Source: Cryobacterium sp. PH29-G1 (lineage in GTDB: Bacteria; Actinomycetota; Actinomycetes; Actinomycetales; Microbacteriaceae). Taken from it: a stretch of DNA of 64,000 bases. The position numbers were made by a program, and so were the translations under genes. The notes under the pieces are model-generated. The model worked only from the letters and a program-made list of their open reading frames with translations, had not been told where the DNA came from and did no database searches. The first letter of the stretch is position 1. Each line of letters opens with the position of its first letter. This document shows positions 16,620 through 24,017 of this stretch, in pieces. The stretch lies in NCBI RefSeq assembly GCF_030063365.1, contig NZ_JASISY010000001.1, positions 458,757 through 522,756 on the forward strand, given 5' to 3'.

Positions 16620-18176
16620 ATGTCTGCTACTCACGCTGAAACGAGCGCGCGGTCCGGGTCTAATCCACTCCGGGACCCACGCGACCGCCGGCTGTCCCGC
16701 GTGGCGGGTCCGTCCTCCCTGGTACTCTTCGGTGTAACCGGGGACCTGGCCCGCAAGAAACTGATGCCCGCCATGTACGACCTCGCGAACCGGGGACTCC
16801 TGCCGCCCAGTTTCGCGCTGGTGGGTTTCGGCCGTCGGGAGTGGAGCGACAACGATTTTGCCGCCGAGGTCAGGGAAACGGTCAAGGCCTACGCCCGCAC
16901 CCCGTTTGACGAGACGGTATGGAACCAATTCGCCAAGGGAATCCGTTTTGTGCAGGGTGAGTTCGACGACGACGCTGCGTTCAAGCGGCTGGGAAAGACC
17001 ATCGATGAACTCGATGAGCAGCGGGGAACGCGGGGAAACCACGCGTTTTACCTGTCCATCCCGCCGAAGGCGTTTGAGCAGGTCTGCCGCCAGCTGAGCA
17101 AGCATGGTTTGGCGCAGGCCGAGGGCGACAAGTGGCGGCGGGTGGTGATTGAGAAGCCGTTCGGGCACGATTTGGAGTCGGCCCGGCGGCTCAATGACAT
17201 CGTGGAGACCGTTTTTCCGCCGAATGCGGTGTTCCGGATCGACCACTACCTCGGGAAGGAAACGGTGCAGAACATTCTGGCGCTGCGCTTTGCGAACCAG
17301 TTGTTCGAACCGCTGTGGAATGCCAACTACGTGGACCACGTGCAGATCACCATGGCCGAAGATATCGGCACGGGCGGCCGGGCCGGATATTACGACGGCG
17401 TGGGCGCGGCACGTGACGTCATTCAGAACCACCTGTTGCAGCTGCTGGCCCTGACGGCGATGGAAGAACCCATCTCGTTCAACGCCGATGACCTGCGCGC
17501 GGAGAAGGAAAAGGTGCTGGCAGCGGTCAAACTTCCCGAGGATCTGTCCACCCATTCGGCACGCGGGCAGTTCGCCGGCGGTTGGCAGGGCGGTGAAAAG
17601 GTGGTCGGCTACCTCGACGAGGACGGTATCGCGGCCGGGTCGACGACGGAAACCTACGCCGCAGTCCGGGTCGATATCCACACCCGTCGCTGGGCGGGTG
17701 TGCCGTTCTATCTGCGTGCCGGAAAGCGGCTGGGTCGCCGGGTGACGGAAATCGCCGTCGTTTTCAAGCGCGCCCCCAACCTGCTGTTCCGCGATCACGG
17801 GGAGGACGATTTCTGCCAGAACGCCGTGGTGATCCGGGTGCAGCCCGATGAGGGTGCAACGATCCGGTTCGGTTCGAAGGTTCCCGGAACGCAGATGGAG
17901 GTGCGCGACGTGACCATGGACTTTGGCTACGGGCACTCGTTTACCGAATCCAGCCCGGAAGCATACGAGCGGCTCATCCTGGACGTGTTGCTCGGCGAAC
18001 CACCGCTGTTCCCCCGGCATCAAGAAGTTGAACACTCGTGGAAGATCTTGGATCCGTTCGAAAAATACTGGGCAAGCCTCGGCGAACAGCCCGAGGCCTA
18101 CGCCCCCGGAAGCTGGGGACCAGCCTCGGCCGATGCAATGCTCGCGCGCGATGGACGAACCTGGAGACGGCCATGA
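16620..18176 (+). CDS. zwf: Glucose-6-phosphate 1-dehydrogenase
   Basis: Oxidises glucose 6-phosphate to 6-phosphogluconolactone, making NAD(P)H; with HxlAB and Gnd it closes the dissimilatory RuMP cycle that burns formaldehyde to CO2. The 518-residue protein has the nucleotide-binding FGVTGDLARKKLMPA near residue 38, VVIEKPFGHDL and the signature RIDHYLGKE with the catalytic His. I chose the ATG at 16620 because the residues before it have no homology pattern; the ribosome site is weak (GAAGCAACG). The stop overlaps the opcA start (ATGA). Confidence 0.95.
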   Translation: MSATHAETSARSGSNPLRDPRDRRLSRVAGPSSLVLFGVTGDLARKKLMPAMYDLANRGLLPPSFALVGFGRREWSDNDFAAEVRETVKAYARTPFDETVWNQFAKGIRFVQGEFDDDAAFKRLGKTIDELDEQRGTRGNHAFYLSIPPKAFEQVCRQLSKHGLAQAEGDKWRRVVIEKPFGHDLESARRLNDIVETVFPPNAVFRIDHYLGKETVQNILALRFANQLFEPLWNANYVDHVQITMAEDIGTGGRAGYYDGVGAARDVIQNHLLQLLALTAMEEPISFNADDLRAEKEKVLAAVKLPEDLSTHSARGQFAGGWQGGEKVVGYLDEDGIAAGSTTETYAAVRVDIHTRRWAGVPFYLRAGKRLGRRVTEIAVVFKRAPNLLFRDHGEDDFCQNAVVIRVQPDEGATIRFGSKVPGTQMEVRDVTMDFGYGHSFTESSPEAYERLILDVLLGEPPLFPRHQEVEHSWKILDPFEKYWASLGEQPEAYAPGSWGPASADAMLARDGRTWRRP

Positions 18177-19165
18177 TTGTAGATCTTCCCGACACCACAA
18201 CCTCCCTGATTTCCAAGAGGCTCATGTCTTTGCGCGAGCAGGGCGGGGTGATCGCACTGGGACGCGTGCTCACCCTGGTCGTCGTGACCAAGTCCGGTTC
18301 CGAGGAGGAGGCGATCGAAGCGGCCAACGACGCCAGCCGGGAACACCCCTGTCGGATCATCGTTCTCGCGGACGCCGGTGCCGAGGCGCCGACCCGCCTG
18401 GACGCGCAGATCCGCGTGGGTGGTGACGCCGGCGCGTCCGAAGTGATCGTGCTTCGCGGCGCCGGTGAGCTCTCCGAAGAAAGCGAATCCCTGGTGTCCG
18501 CGCTGCTCCTGCCGGACGCACCCATTGTGGCCTGGTGGCCGTACGGCGCCCCCAAGAACGCGGGCGAGACGTCGATCGGACGCATGGCGCACCGCCGGAT
18601 CACCGACTCGGCCAACGAGGAAAACCCGCAGCAGGCCCTGGAAAACATTCGGATGACCTACCGGGCCGGTGACACCGACCTCGCCTGGACCCGCCTGACC
18701 ACGTGGCGGATCCAGCTGGCCGCCGTACTGGACCAGGTGGATTCCGCCCCTGTCACGGCCGTCACCGTGGAAGGCGCTGCAGATTCCCCCAGCACCCTGC
18801 TGCTGGCGGCGTGGCTCGAGTTGTCCCTGCAGGTTCCGGTGACCGTGCTGGCTGCGCGGGCCGGGATGGGCATGCGTCGTGTGCGGCTCTGCCGCGGAAC
18901 CGGGGACGTTGTGCTGTTTCGTTCCGGTCAGTCGGTGGCTGAACTCACTCAACCCGGACAGCCGGCGCAGCGGATCTCACTGCCGCGCCGCACCCTGCGG
19001 CTCTGCCTGGCCGAGGAACTCCGCCGACTGGACCCCGACGAGGTCTTCGGCGAAACGGTTCGTGGACTGGGCACCACCCGGGTATATCAGGACAGCCAGC
19101 TGACGCTGACGGGCACCCCCACGCGAGTACATGACCGGGATCGTCCGGCTCTCCTCGCCGTCTAG
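18173..19165 (+). CDS. opcA: Glucose-6-phosphate dehydrogenase assembly protein OpcA
   Basis: A 330-residue partner that is needed for assembly or activity of G6PD in actinobacteria and cyanobacteria. The family pattern is present: an alpha/beta N-terminal half with RIIVLADAG and the strongly conserved LLLPDAPIVAWWPYGAPKN segment, then DLAWTRLTTWRIQLAA in the middle. The ATG at 18173 overlaps the zwf stop by 4 nt, so synthesis is coupled to Zwf. The C-terminal part (GTGDVVLFRSGQ) is typical of the family. Confidence 0.93.
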   Translation: MIVDLPDTTTSLISKRLMSLREQGGVIALGRVLTLVVVTKSGSEEEAIEAANDASREHPCRIIVLADAGAEAPTRLDAQIRVGGDAGASEVIVLRGAGELSEESESLVSALLLPDAPIVAWWPYGAPKNAGETSIGRMAHRRITDSANEENPQQALENIRMTYRAGDTDLAWTRLTTWRIQLAAVLDQVDSAPVTAVTVEGAADSPSTLLLAAWLELSLQVPVTVLAARAGMGMRRVRLCRGTGDVVLFRSGQSVAELTQPGQPAQRISLPRRTLRLCLAEELRRLDPDEVFGETVRGLGTTRVYQDSQLTLTGTPTRVHDRDRPALLAV

Positions 19166-19203
19166 GCCTGAATCCACAACGAAAGCGATCCAGGAGGACG
19201 TTG

Positions 19204-20196
19204 ATGATGACTGAACGGTTGATAGACGGATACGACGGTGTGCTCGCGGACTTGGACGGCGTCGTGTACACCGGACCGCGAGCAATCGACGGGGCATCAG
19301 AGGCCCTGAAACAGCTCGCCGTGGAAGGCAAGAGTCTCGCCTACGTGACGAACAATGCGTCCCGCTCGTCCGAACAGGTGGCGGCCCATCTCCGAGAGCT
19401 GGGAGTTCCAGCCAGAGCTGAGCAGGTGTTCGGTTCAGCCCTGGCCGGTGCCGAGCTGCTGGCCGGACTGGTTGCGGCCGGGTCGGCAATCCTGGTCATC
19501 GGGAGCGTGAGTCTCGTGGACGCCGTCCGAGCCCAAGGGCTCAACGTCGTCGGCACTGCCCATGCCCAACCGGATGCCGTCATTCAGGGCTTCTCGCCCG
19601 ATCTGGGATGGAAGGACCTGGCGGAGGCCGCCTACGCGGTGGGCGCGGGTGCGGTTTGGGTTGCGACGAACACCGATATGTCCCTTCCGCAAGAGCGCGG
19701 GATCGCCCCGGGGAACGGTGCCCTCGTGGCCGCGATTACCGCGGCCACCGGGAGGTCACCGTTGGTCGCGGGAAAGCCAGGGGCCGCCCTCTTCGAGACC
19801 GCGGCTCGTCACTCTGGTCTCGAGCGGGCGATTGTGGTGGGGGACCGGCTGGACACCGATATCCTCGGTGGGAACCGCGCGGGGATGGCCACAGCGCTCG
19901 TTCTCACGGGCATAGACTCGGTCCGCACGGCCTTGGCAGCACGGGTGGATGAGCGCCCCGACTATTTGATCGGCTCCCTCGGGGAGCTCTACGAAAAGTA
20001 TCCGGCGGTGACGCTCGACGGGGTCTCGTATTCCTGCGGTCGGACAGTGGCCTCGGTCACCGATTCGATGGTGACCATCAGCGGACGCGAGGATGACCTC
20101 GACAGCTGGCGTGCCGCGTGCGCTGCGTGGTGGGCTGCCTATCCCGAGGCGATCCCGGCGGCGGCACCACAGGTAGCCTTCGCGACCGCTCGTTAG
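19204..20196 (+). CDS. HAD-IIA family sugar-phosphatase (NagD-like)
   Basis: A 330-residue hydrolase of the haloacid dehalogenase superfamily, class IIA cap. Motif I is DLDGVVYTG near residue 17, motif II is YVTNNASRS, motif III is the Lys in GKPGAALF, and motif IV is VVGDRLDTDILGGNRAGM. The C-terminal 70 residues are less conserved. The ATG at 19204 lies 6 nt after AGGAGG; a TTG at 19201 and an ATG at 19207 are alternatives. It follows opcA after 38 nt and may remove a toxic side-product phosphate (for example 2-phosphoglycolate or an excess sugar phosphate), but the substrate is not identifiable. Confidence 0.85.
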   Translation: MMTERLIDGYDGVLADLDGVVYTGPRAIDGASEALKQLAVEGKSLAYVTNNASRSSEQVAAHLRELGVPARAEQVFGSALAGAELLAGLVAAGSAILVIGSVSLVDAVRAQGLNVVGTAHAQPDAVIQGFSPDLGWKDLAEAAYAVGAGAVWVATNTDMSLPQERGIAPGNGALVAAITAATGRSPLVAGKPGAALFETAARHSGLERAIVVGDRLDTDILGGNRAGMATALVLTGIDSVRTALAARVDERPDYLIGSLGELYEKYPAVTLDGVSYSCGRTVASVTDSMVTISGREDDLDSWRAACAAWWAAYPEAIPAAAPQVAFATAR

Positions 20197-20220
20197 GCCC
20201 GTGGCATCCACTCTCCGCAC

Positions 20221-20259
20221 CCAGCAGGGCCGTACTCAACCCGAGTACGGCCCTGCTGG
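20221..20259. terminator. Bidirectional terminator between HAD phosphatase and tmm
   Basis: A perfect 17-bp stem (20221-20237 with 20243-20259) around a 5-nt loop lies between the convergent HAD and tmm genes and can end both transcripts. Confidence 0.85.
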
Positions 20260-20277
20260 ACGGGGGAGGGCCAGCAA

Positions 20278-21678
20278 TTACCTCGCGGCCAGGATATCGT
20301 CGACAGCCTCAGGCGTGCTGGTGTCCACTTCCTGCGACGGGCCATTCAGGTAGCGCGCCATGGAGTCATCCATCGCGTTGAGCCAGCGTGTGTGGTGCTT
20401 GGCGGCCATGGTGCCGGTGACGACGGATCGGTGCAGCATGTCCCGGTATCCCAGGATGTCCGTTTCCTTGTGGTGCATCCAGTCCTTGAACAGTTGGGAG
20501 ACAGCGTCGAGGTCGAAGGAAGGGTAATCCGTTGAGGCAATGAGCTCCCGCAGGTAGTCCGTCTGAAAGTCAGCCTCAGCGTTATGATCCGGCAGTGCGG
20601 CCAGGCGCTCAATCCAGAGCTGGATGTTCGCCTCGCGCTCGGCCAGGGACGGCAGCACGATCGCTCCGGTCATGACGTCGCGGGCGTACCACGCCTGCGC
20701 GTCAAACATATTGAACGTGTAGTACTGGTCCTGTGCGCCCAGATAGAACAGGTTGGTGTTCTGCTGCCACACCACTCCCTTATATAGGTTGGCCGGGTAC
20801 AGCACGTTTGCGGACTTCAGCGACAGCTCGCTGGGGAGGAACGGGTACTTGTGCTGGTAGCCGGTGCACAGCACGACGGCGTCGAAGTCACCCTGGGTGC
20901 CGTCGCTGAAGTGTGCGGTACGGCCGACGAAGTGGGTGACGAGCGGGCGCTCCACGGTGTTCTCCGGCCAGACGTAGCCCATGGGCTTCGAGCGATAGCT
21001 CAACGTGATGGAGGCGGCGCCCATCTTGTGCGCCTGCATGCCGATATCTTCAGCAGAATAGCTGCTCCCGATCATGAGCAGGTTCTTGCCATAGAAGCGC
21101 TCGGCGCCGCGAAAATCGTGTGCGTGCATAACCTCGCCCGGGAACGTCTTGATCCCCGTGAACTCGGGAACTGAAGGCACGGAGAAGTGGCCGGTGGCCA
21201 CCACGAGCTTGTCGAAAACGTGGGTCTCGGTGAGGTTGGTCTTGAGATCCTCGACCGTCAGTGTGAATTCCTGCGTGACCTCGTTGTAGCTGGTGTGGCG
21301 GGCGACAGTGTTGAACCGAACGTACTTGCGCACGTCGGACTTCTCCACGCGGCCCTTGATGTAGTCGAACAGAACCTCGCGGGACGGAAAGGAAGAGATG
21401 GCACGACCAAAGTGCTCGTCGAAGGAATAGTCCGAGAACTCCAGGCACTCCTTGGGCCCGTTGGACCACAGGTGCCGGTACATGCTCGTGTGCACCGGCT
21501 CACCATGAGCGTCCAGGCCGATGCGCCAGCTGCTGTTCCACTGCCCGCCCCAGTCGTCCTGCTTCTCGAAGCAGGTGATCTCGGGGATCGCGGCGCCCTT
21601 CTGGCGGGCTGACTCAAATGCTCGCAGTTGTGCCATCCCGCTGGGGCCCGCACCAATGATTCCAACTCGCAGTGACAT
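20278..21678 (-). CDS. tmm: Trimethylamine monooxygenase (flavin-containing monooxygenase)
   Basis: Oxidises trimethylamine to trimethylamine N-oxide with NADPH and O2. The 466-residue protein has the FAD motif GAGPSG (residues 9-14), the FMO fingerprint F-x-G-x3-H-x3-F at 179-189 (FPGEVMHAHDF), the NADPH-binding GSSYSAED (204-211) and the CTGYQH segment. Stretches characteristic of bacterial Tmm are present, such as MYRHLWSNGPKE and FNMFDAQAW. The ATG at 21676-21678 follows AGGAGAAC. It lies 314 nt after the cupin copy 2 gene, with a hairpin between, so it may also have its own promoter. Other tertiary amines or sulfides could be side substrates. Confidence 0.9.
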   Translation of the reverse strand: MSLRVGIIGAGPSGMAQLRAFESARQKGAAIPEITCFEKQDDWGGQWNSSWRIGLDAHGEPVHTSMYRHLWSNGPKECLEFSDYSFDEHFGRAISSFPSREVLFDYIKGRVEKSDVRKYVRFNTVARHTSYNEVTQEFTLTVEDLKTNLTETHVFDKLVVATGHFSVPSVPEFTGIKTFPGEVMHAHDFRGAERFYGKNLLMIGSSYSAEDIGMQAHKMGAASITLSYRSKPMGYVWPENTVERPLVTHFVGRTAHFSDGTQGDFDAVVLCTGYQHKYPFLPSELSLKSANVLYPANLYKGVVWQQNTNLFYLGAQDQYYTFNMFDAQAWYARDVMTGAIVLPSLAEREANIQLWIERLAALPDHNAEADFQTDYLRELIASTDYPSFDLDAVSQLFKDWMHHKETDILGYRDMLHRSVVTGTMAAKHHTRWLNAMDDSMARYLNGPSQEVDTSTPEAVDDILAAR

Positions 21679-21992
21679 GCTGTTCTCCTATTCCAATAGA
21701 TAGCCGGGCCGCCGGTGTGCGGCAGAAAATGAATGACGCTACCTCTGAGGCAAGTGACCGTTTGATGCCGCACTGCGGTAGCGGGTGGTGCTTGTCGTAC
21801 GTATATATAGGGGAGCGCCAATCCGGCCCTGAGCTGGTCCAGAAAATGGGTCGACAATTCGCCGGGCAACAGTGCCCGGGCAGAAAATGGATGCGCCGAA
21901 AGGCCGGCTGCATCGTCGTGACGCAGGGGTCAAAAACCCGATCCAGCGGGGCGCATCCGGTCGATGAGGAGCGGATGCGCCCCGCATGGTGG
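21679..21992. other. 314-bp spacer between cupin copy 2 and tmm
   Basis: No gene. It contains the hairpin after the cupin (21946-21985), a TATATA box at about 21801-21810 that could serve a separate tmm promoter, and a short CCGCA/TGCGG inverted repeat at 21768-21778. Confidence 0.5.
21946..21985 (-). terminator. Hairpin after cupin copy 2
   Basis: A perfect 14-bp stem (21946-21959 with 21972-21985) around a 12-nt loop begins 8 nt beyond the cupin stop. No T-run. It may end the cupin transcript or set the ratio between the cupin and tmm. Confidence 0.7.
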
Positions 21993-22380
21993 TTAGGGTG
22001 CGAAGGTGCGGTCGCCGGCGAAGAACCCGAGAGCGTAGTCGGGGGTTTCAAATTTGACGGTGGTGCCCTTGGGGAAGAAGAGTACGTCGCGCTCGGTGGC
22101 GCGGGTCACTTCGCCGGTGGACTGGTCGGTGAGGATGAATTCGCCCTTGATGACCACCTTCATCTCGTCGTAGGTGTAGGTGTACACCAGGGGCTCGGAT
22201 GCCTTGAGTTCGAAGAATCCGGCGCTCATCACCGACCCTTCCGGGTTGGAGAGGGAGTCGCCGATGGCGGCGTCGCAGCCGGGCTCGTTCATCTTCGGAA
22301 GGTCGAGGTAGCCGCCTTCGACCTTGTAGATGGCGCCGGCCTTGGTGAGGGTGCCCAATACGGTTTCCATGGTTTCTCCT
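21983..22380. repeat. Near-identical duplicated block, copy 2 (partner 9325-9722)
   Basis: Same orientation as copy 1, at a constant offset of 12658 bp, with about 9 mismatches over 398 bp. The match begins at CGCATGG, which in copy 1 is the start-codon region of the DmmA-like gene but here has no gene attached. Confidence 0.9.
21993..22370 (-). CDS. EutQ-like cupin, copy 2 (upstream of tmm)
   Basis: A 125-residue cupin identical to copy 1 at 9335-9712 except Lys26 for Thr26. Six of the seven base differences are synonymous or fall in the same codon change, so the protein is under constraint or the copy is recent. The start at 22368-22370 has AGGAGA upstream. Its promoter region carries the 36-bp operator block at 22591-22626. 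Being first gene before both tmm and the N-demethylase operon, it probably serves a common step such as substrate, intermediate or redox handling; no catalytic residues point to an activity. Confidence 0.87.
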   Translation of the reverse strand: METVLGTLTKAGAIYKVEGGYLDLPKMNEPGCDAAIGDSLSNPEGSVMSAGFFELKASEPLVYTYTYDEMKVVIKGEFILTDQSTGEVTRATERDVLFFPKGTTVKFETPDYALGFFAGDRTFAP

Positions 22381-22590
22381 GTGACTAGTGTTTGCGAAGA
22401 TGGGTCAGGTTTGGCCATCTTTTTGGGACTATGACACTGCGCTCGAGATCGAGTCAGAAACCCGGCTGGGGGCTCCGGGAAGAAGCGCTGGCGACCGAAC
22501 AATCCATTGTTTCGAGAGGTCCGGTCGAGCTCTGCTCCGAGGTCTACCGGTGGAATGAACGTCACCAACGTTCGCTGGAGTTACTTTCAC

Positions 22591-22626
22591 ATGAACAACT
22601 GTTCAAGTCAATGGTTCAAGTTGAAG
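22591..22626. promoter_or_regulatory. Operator block upstream of cupin copy 2 / tmm
   Basis: The block contains the perfect palindrome TGAACA-N2-TGTTCA (22592-22605) and two direct GTTCAAGT half-sites. Read toward the cupin it contains TTGACT followed 17 nt later by GAAAGT, so the palindrome would sit between -35 and -10. It matches 33 of 36 positions with the inverted block at 23329-23364 on the other side of the TetR gene. Confidence 0.8.
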
Positions 22627-22657
22627 TCGCGAGAATTTATTGCGGGCCTGAAAAAAA

Positions 22658-23245
22658 TCAGAGCCCCGCCTTGGTCAGGAGAGCATCAACCATCATGAAG
22701 AAAAGCCCGCGGTGGTCCGTGGCTACCGGATCGGTCAAATATTGGATCGCCGCTCCGTCGTAGATCATTAGAAAACACCTGACCAGGGCCGGAATGCTCA
22801 TGAGGCACTGATCATCACTGCTATCGGCGGCCGACGACAGCATCTCTCCCAGCTCGACTTCGTAGGCGGGGTAGATTTTCGCTGCCAGCCGGCTTGAGCT
22901 GGCATTGCGCGTTGCCCACATGATGAGCTCGAACTCAGCGACCAGGCTGGCGGGCTCTTCCTCGAGCGAGCGCCAGTAGCCCTCGGCCACTTGTTCCACG
23001 GCCTTGCGAAGACCGAGGTGCACCGGAACATCGCTGGAAAAGCGGTTCAGGTTCTTCAGCCAGGCCTCGGCGGCGGCGTCCATGAGCTCGTCCTTATTGC
23101 TGAAGCAATAGTGTGCCGTCGCCAGGGGAGCATTGGCCTCCTTGGCAATGGCTCGCATGGTCACCGATTGCACGCCCTCGCGTCTCATGAGTTCCACGGT
23201 CGCTGCAATGAGCTGGGTCTTACGTTCTGCTGCGGGTATCCGCAT
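22658..23245 (-). CDS. TetR/AcrR family regulator of the tmm / permease units
   Basis: A 195-residue TetR-type repressor. DNA-binding domain at residues 5-55 (RKTQLIAATVELMRREGVQSVTM, then LATAHYCFSNKDELM as recognition helix and tail). The C-terminal part is helical and ends with FFMMVDALLTKAGL. The gene is flanked by two near-identical operator blocks, one in front of cupin-tmm and one between its own start and the cupin-permease unit. It is therefore the obvious candidate repressor for trimethylamine uptake and oxidation; the ligand (TMA, TMAO or another amine) is inference. Confidence 0.9.
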   Translation of the reverse strand: MRIPAAERKTQLIAATVELMRREGVQSVTMRAIAKEANAPLATAHYCFSNKDELMDAAAEAWLKNLNRFSSDVPVHLGLRKAVEQVAEGYWRSLEEEPASLVAEFELIMWATRNASSSRLAAKIYPAYEVELGEMLSSAADSSDDQCLMSIPALVRCFLMIYDGAAIQYLTDPVATDHRGLFFMMVDALLTKAGL

Positions 23246-23328
23246 GGTGCACGCTCCAGCTTCTACCGTCCCGATTCGAGAGAGGGTGGGGAAAGACTAT
23301 TCGTTTGGACACTCGAAAAGTGCCATTT

Positions 23329-23364
23329 CTTCAACTTGGACCATTGACTTGAACATTTGTCCAT
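23329..23364. promoter_or_regulatory. Operator block between TetR and cupin-permease genes
   Basis: Inverted copy of 22591-22626 with three mismatches. It contains TGAACA-N2-TGTCCA (23350-23363) and, read toward the cupin gene at 23473, TTGACT followed 17 nt later by CAATGT. It is 84 nt upstream of the TetR start and 109 nt upstream of the cupin start, so it can control both. Confidence 0.8.
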
Positions 23365-23472
23365 GACAATGTCTTGACAGCGAAGTGACCCACGACGCGA
23401 TGCTGCCCTGTGATTGAGATTATTCAGGCATGCCCCAAGCAGATTCTCCACTGAAGAAAAGGGTTACCGACA

Positions 23473-23883
23473 ATGGCGCCAACCACCCCTCAACCTTCGA
23501 CACCGTCGATGATGGACGTGCTCGATCTCTGGCCGGCCAAGCCCATGACGCCGATGAAAGACGAATGGCCTCGCTTGCGCTGCCGGTTCATCAACGCCGA
23601 CCCCGTGGGCGAGTGGGACGACGTCATCCTCTCGGAATGGGAGCTGGAGGCTTGCGGATGGGAGGACTTTCACCCGCACACCGAAACGAACTTCCTGTTG
23701 GCAGGCGAACTCCACATCGAGACCGACGGTAAGACGGTGATCCTGAAACCCGGTGACTCAGCACGCGTGAATCCCGGCCGCACCGGTCGGTACTGGGCGC
23801 CGGTCTACGCACACATGTTCACCATTTACGGCCCCAACCCCGAAGGCTTGGAATCCCACTCGTTCAGGTACTTCGAACTCTAA
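23473..23883 (+). CDS. Cupin-domain protein preceding permease B
   Basis: A 136-residue cupin. The beta-barrel motifs are around DFHPHTETNFLLAGELHIE (with His-x-His and Glu that could bind a metal) and LKPGDSARVNPGRTGRYWAP. It differs from the EutQ-like copies in having these potential metal ligands. AAAAGGG lies upstream of the ATG at 23473. The permease follows 134 nt later with no clear terminator, so they are probably one unit under the TetR operator. Function unknown; small cupins near amine genes could bind the substrate or act as isomerase/lyase. Confidence 0.82.
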   Translation: MAPTTPQPSTPSMMDVLDLWPAKPMTPMKDEWPRLRCRFINADPVGEWDDVILSEWELEACGWEDFHPHTETNFLLAGELHIETDGKTVILKPGDSARVNPGRTGRYWAPVYAHMFTIYGPNPEGLESHSFRYFEL

Positions 23884-24017
23884 CGCTTTTTTGTCACGTC
23901 CACCGCTGAGCCGAACACTGGCCCGAGCGCTGCATTCTCACTGCCATTTTAGAAATTCCAGAAATACCGTACGTCGCTAATAAATCAGAGACCTATTGAT
24001 ATTCAAGGGAGATTGTC

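Noticed and set aside
16608..18200. 530-codon minus-strand open frame
   Set aside because: It lies antisense to zwf, which has the complete G6PD signature.
21614..22051. Minus-strand open frame with a start similar to one at 9393
   Set aside because: The similarity comes only from the duplicated cupin block read in another frame.
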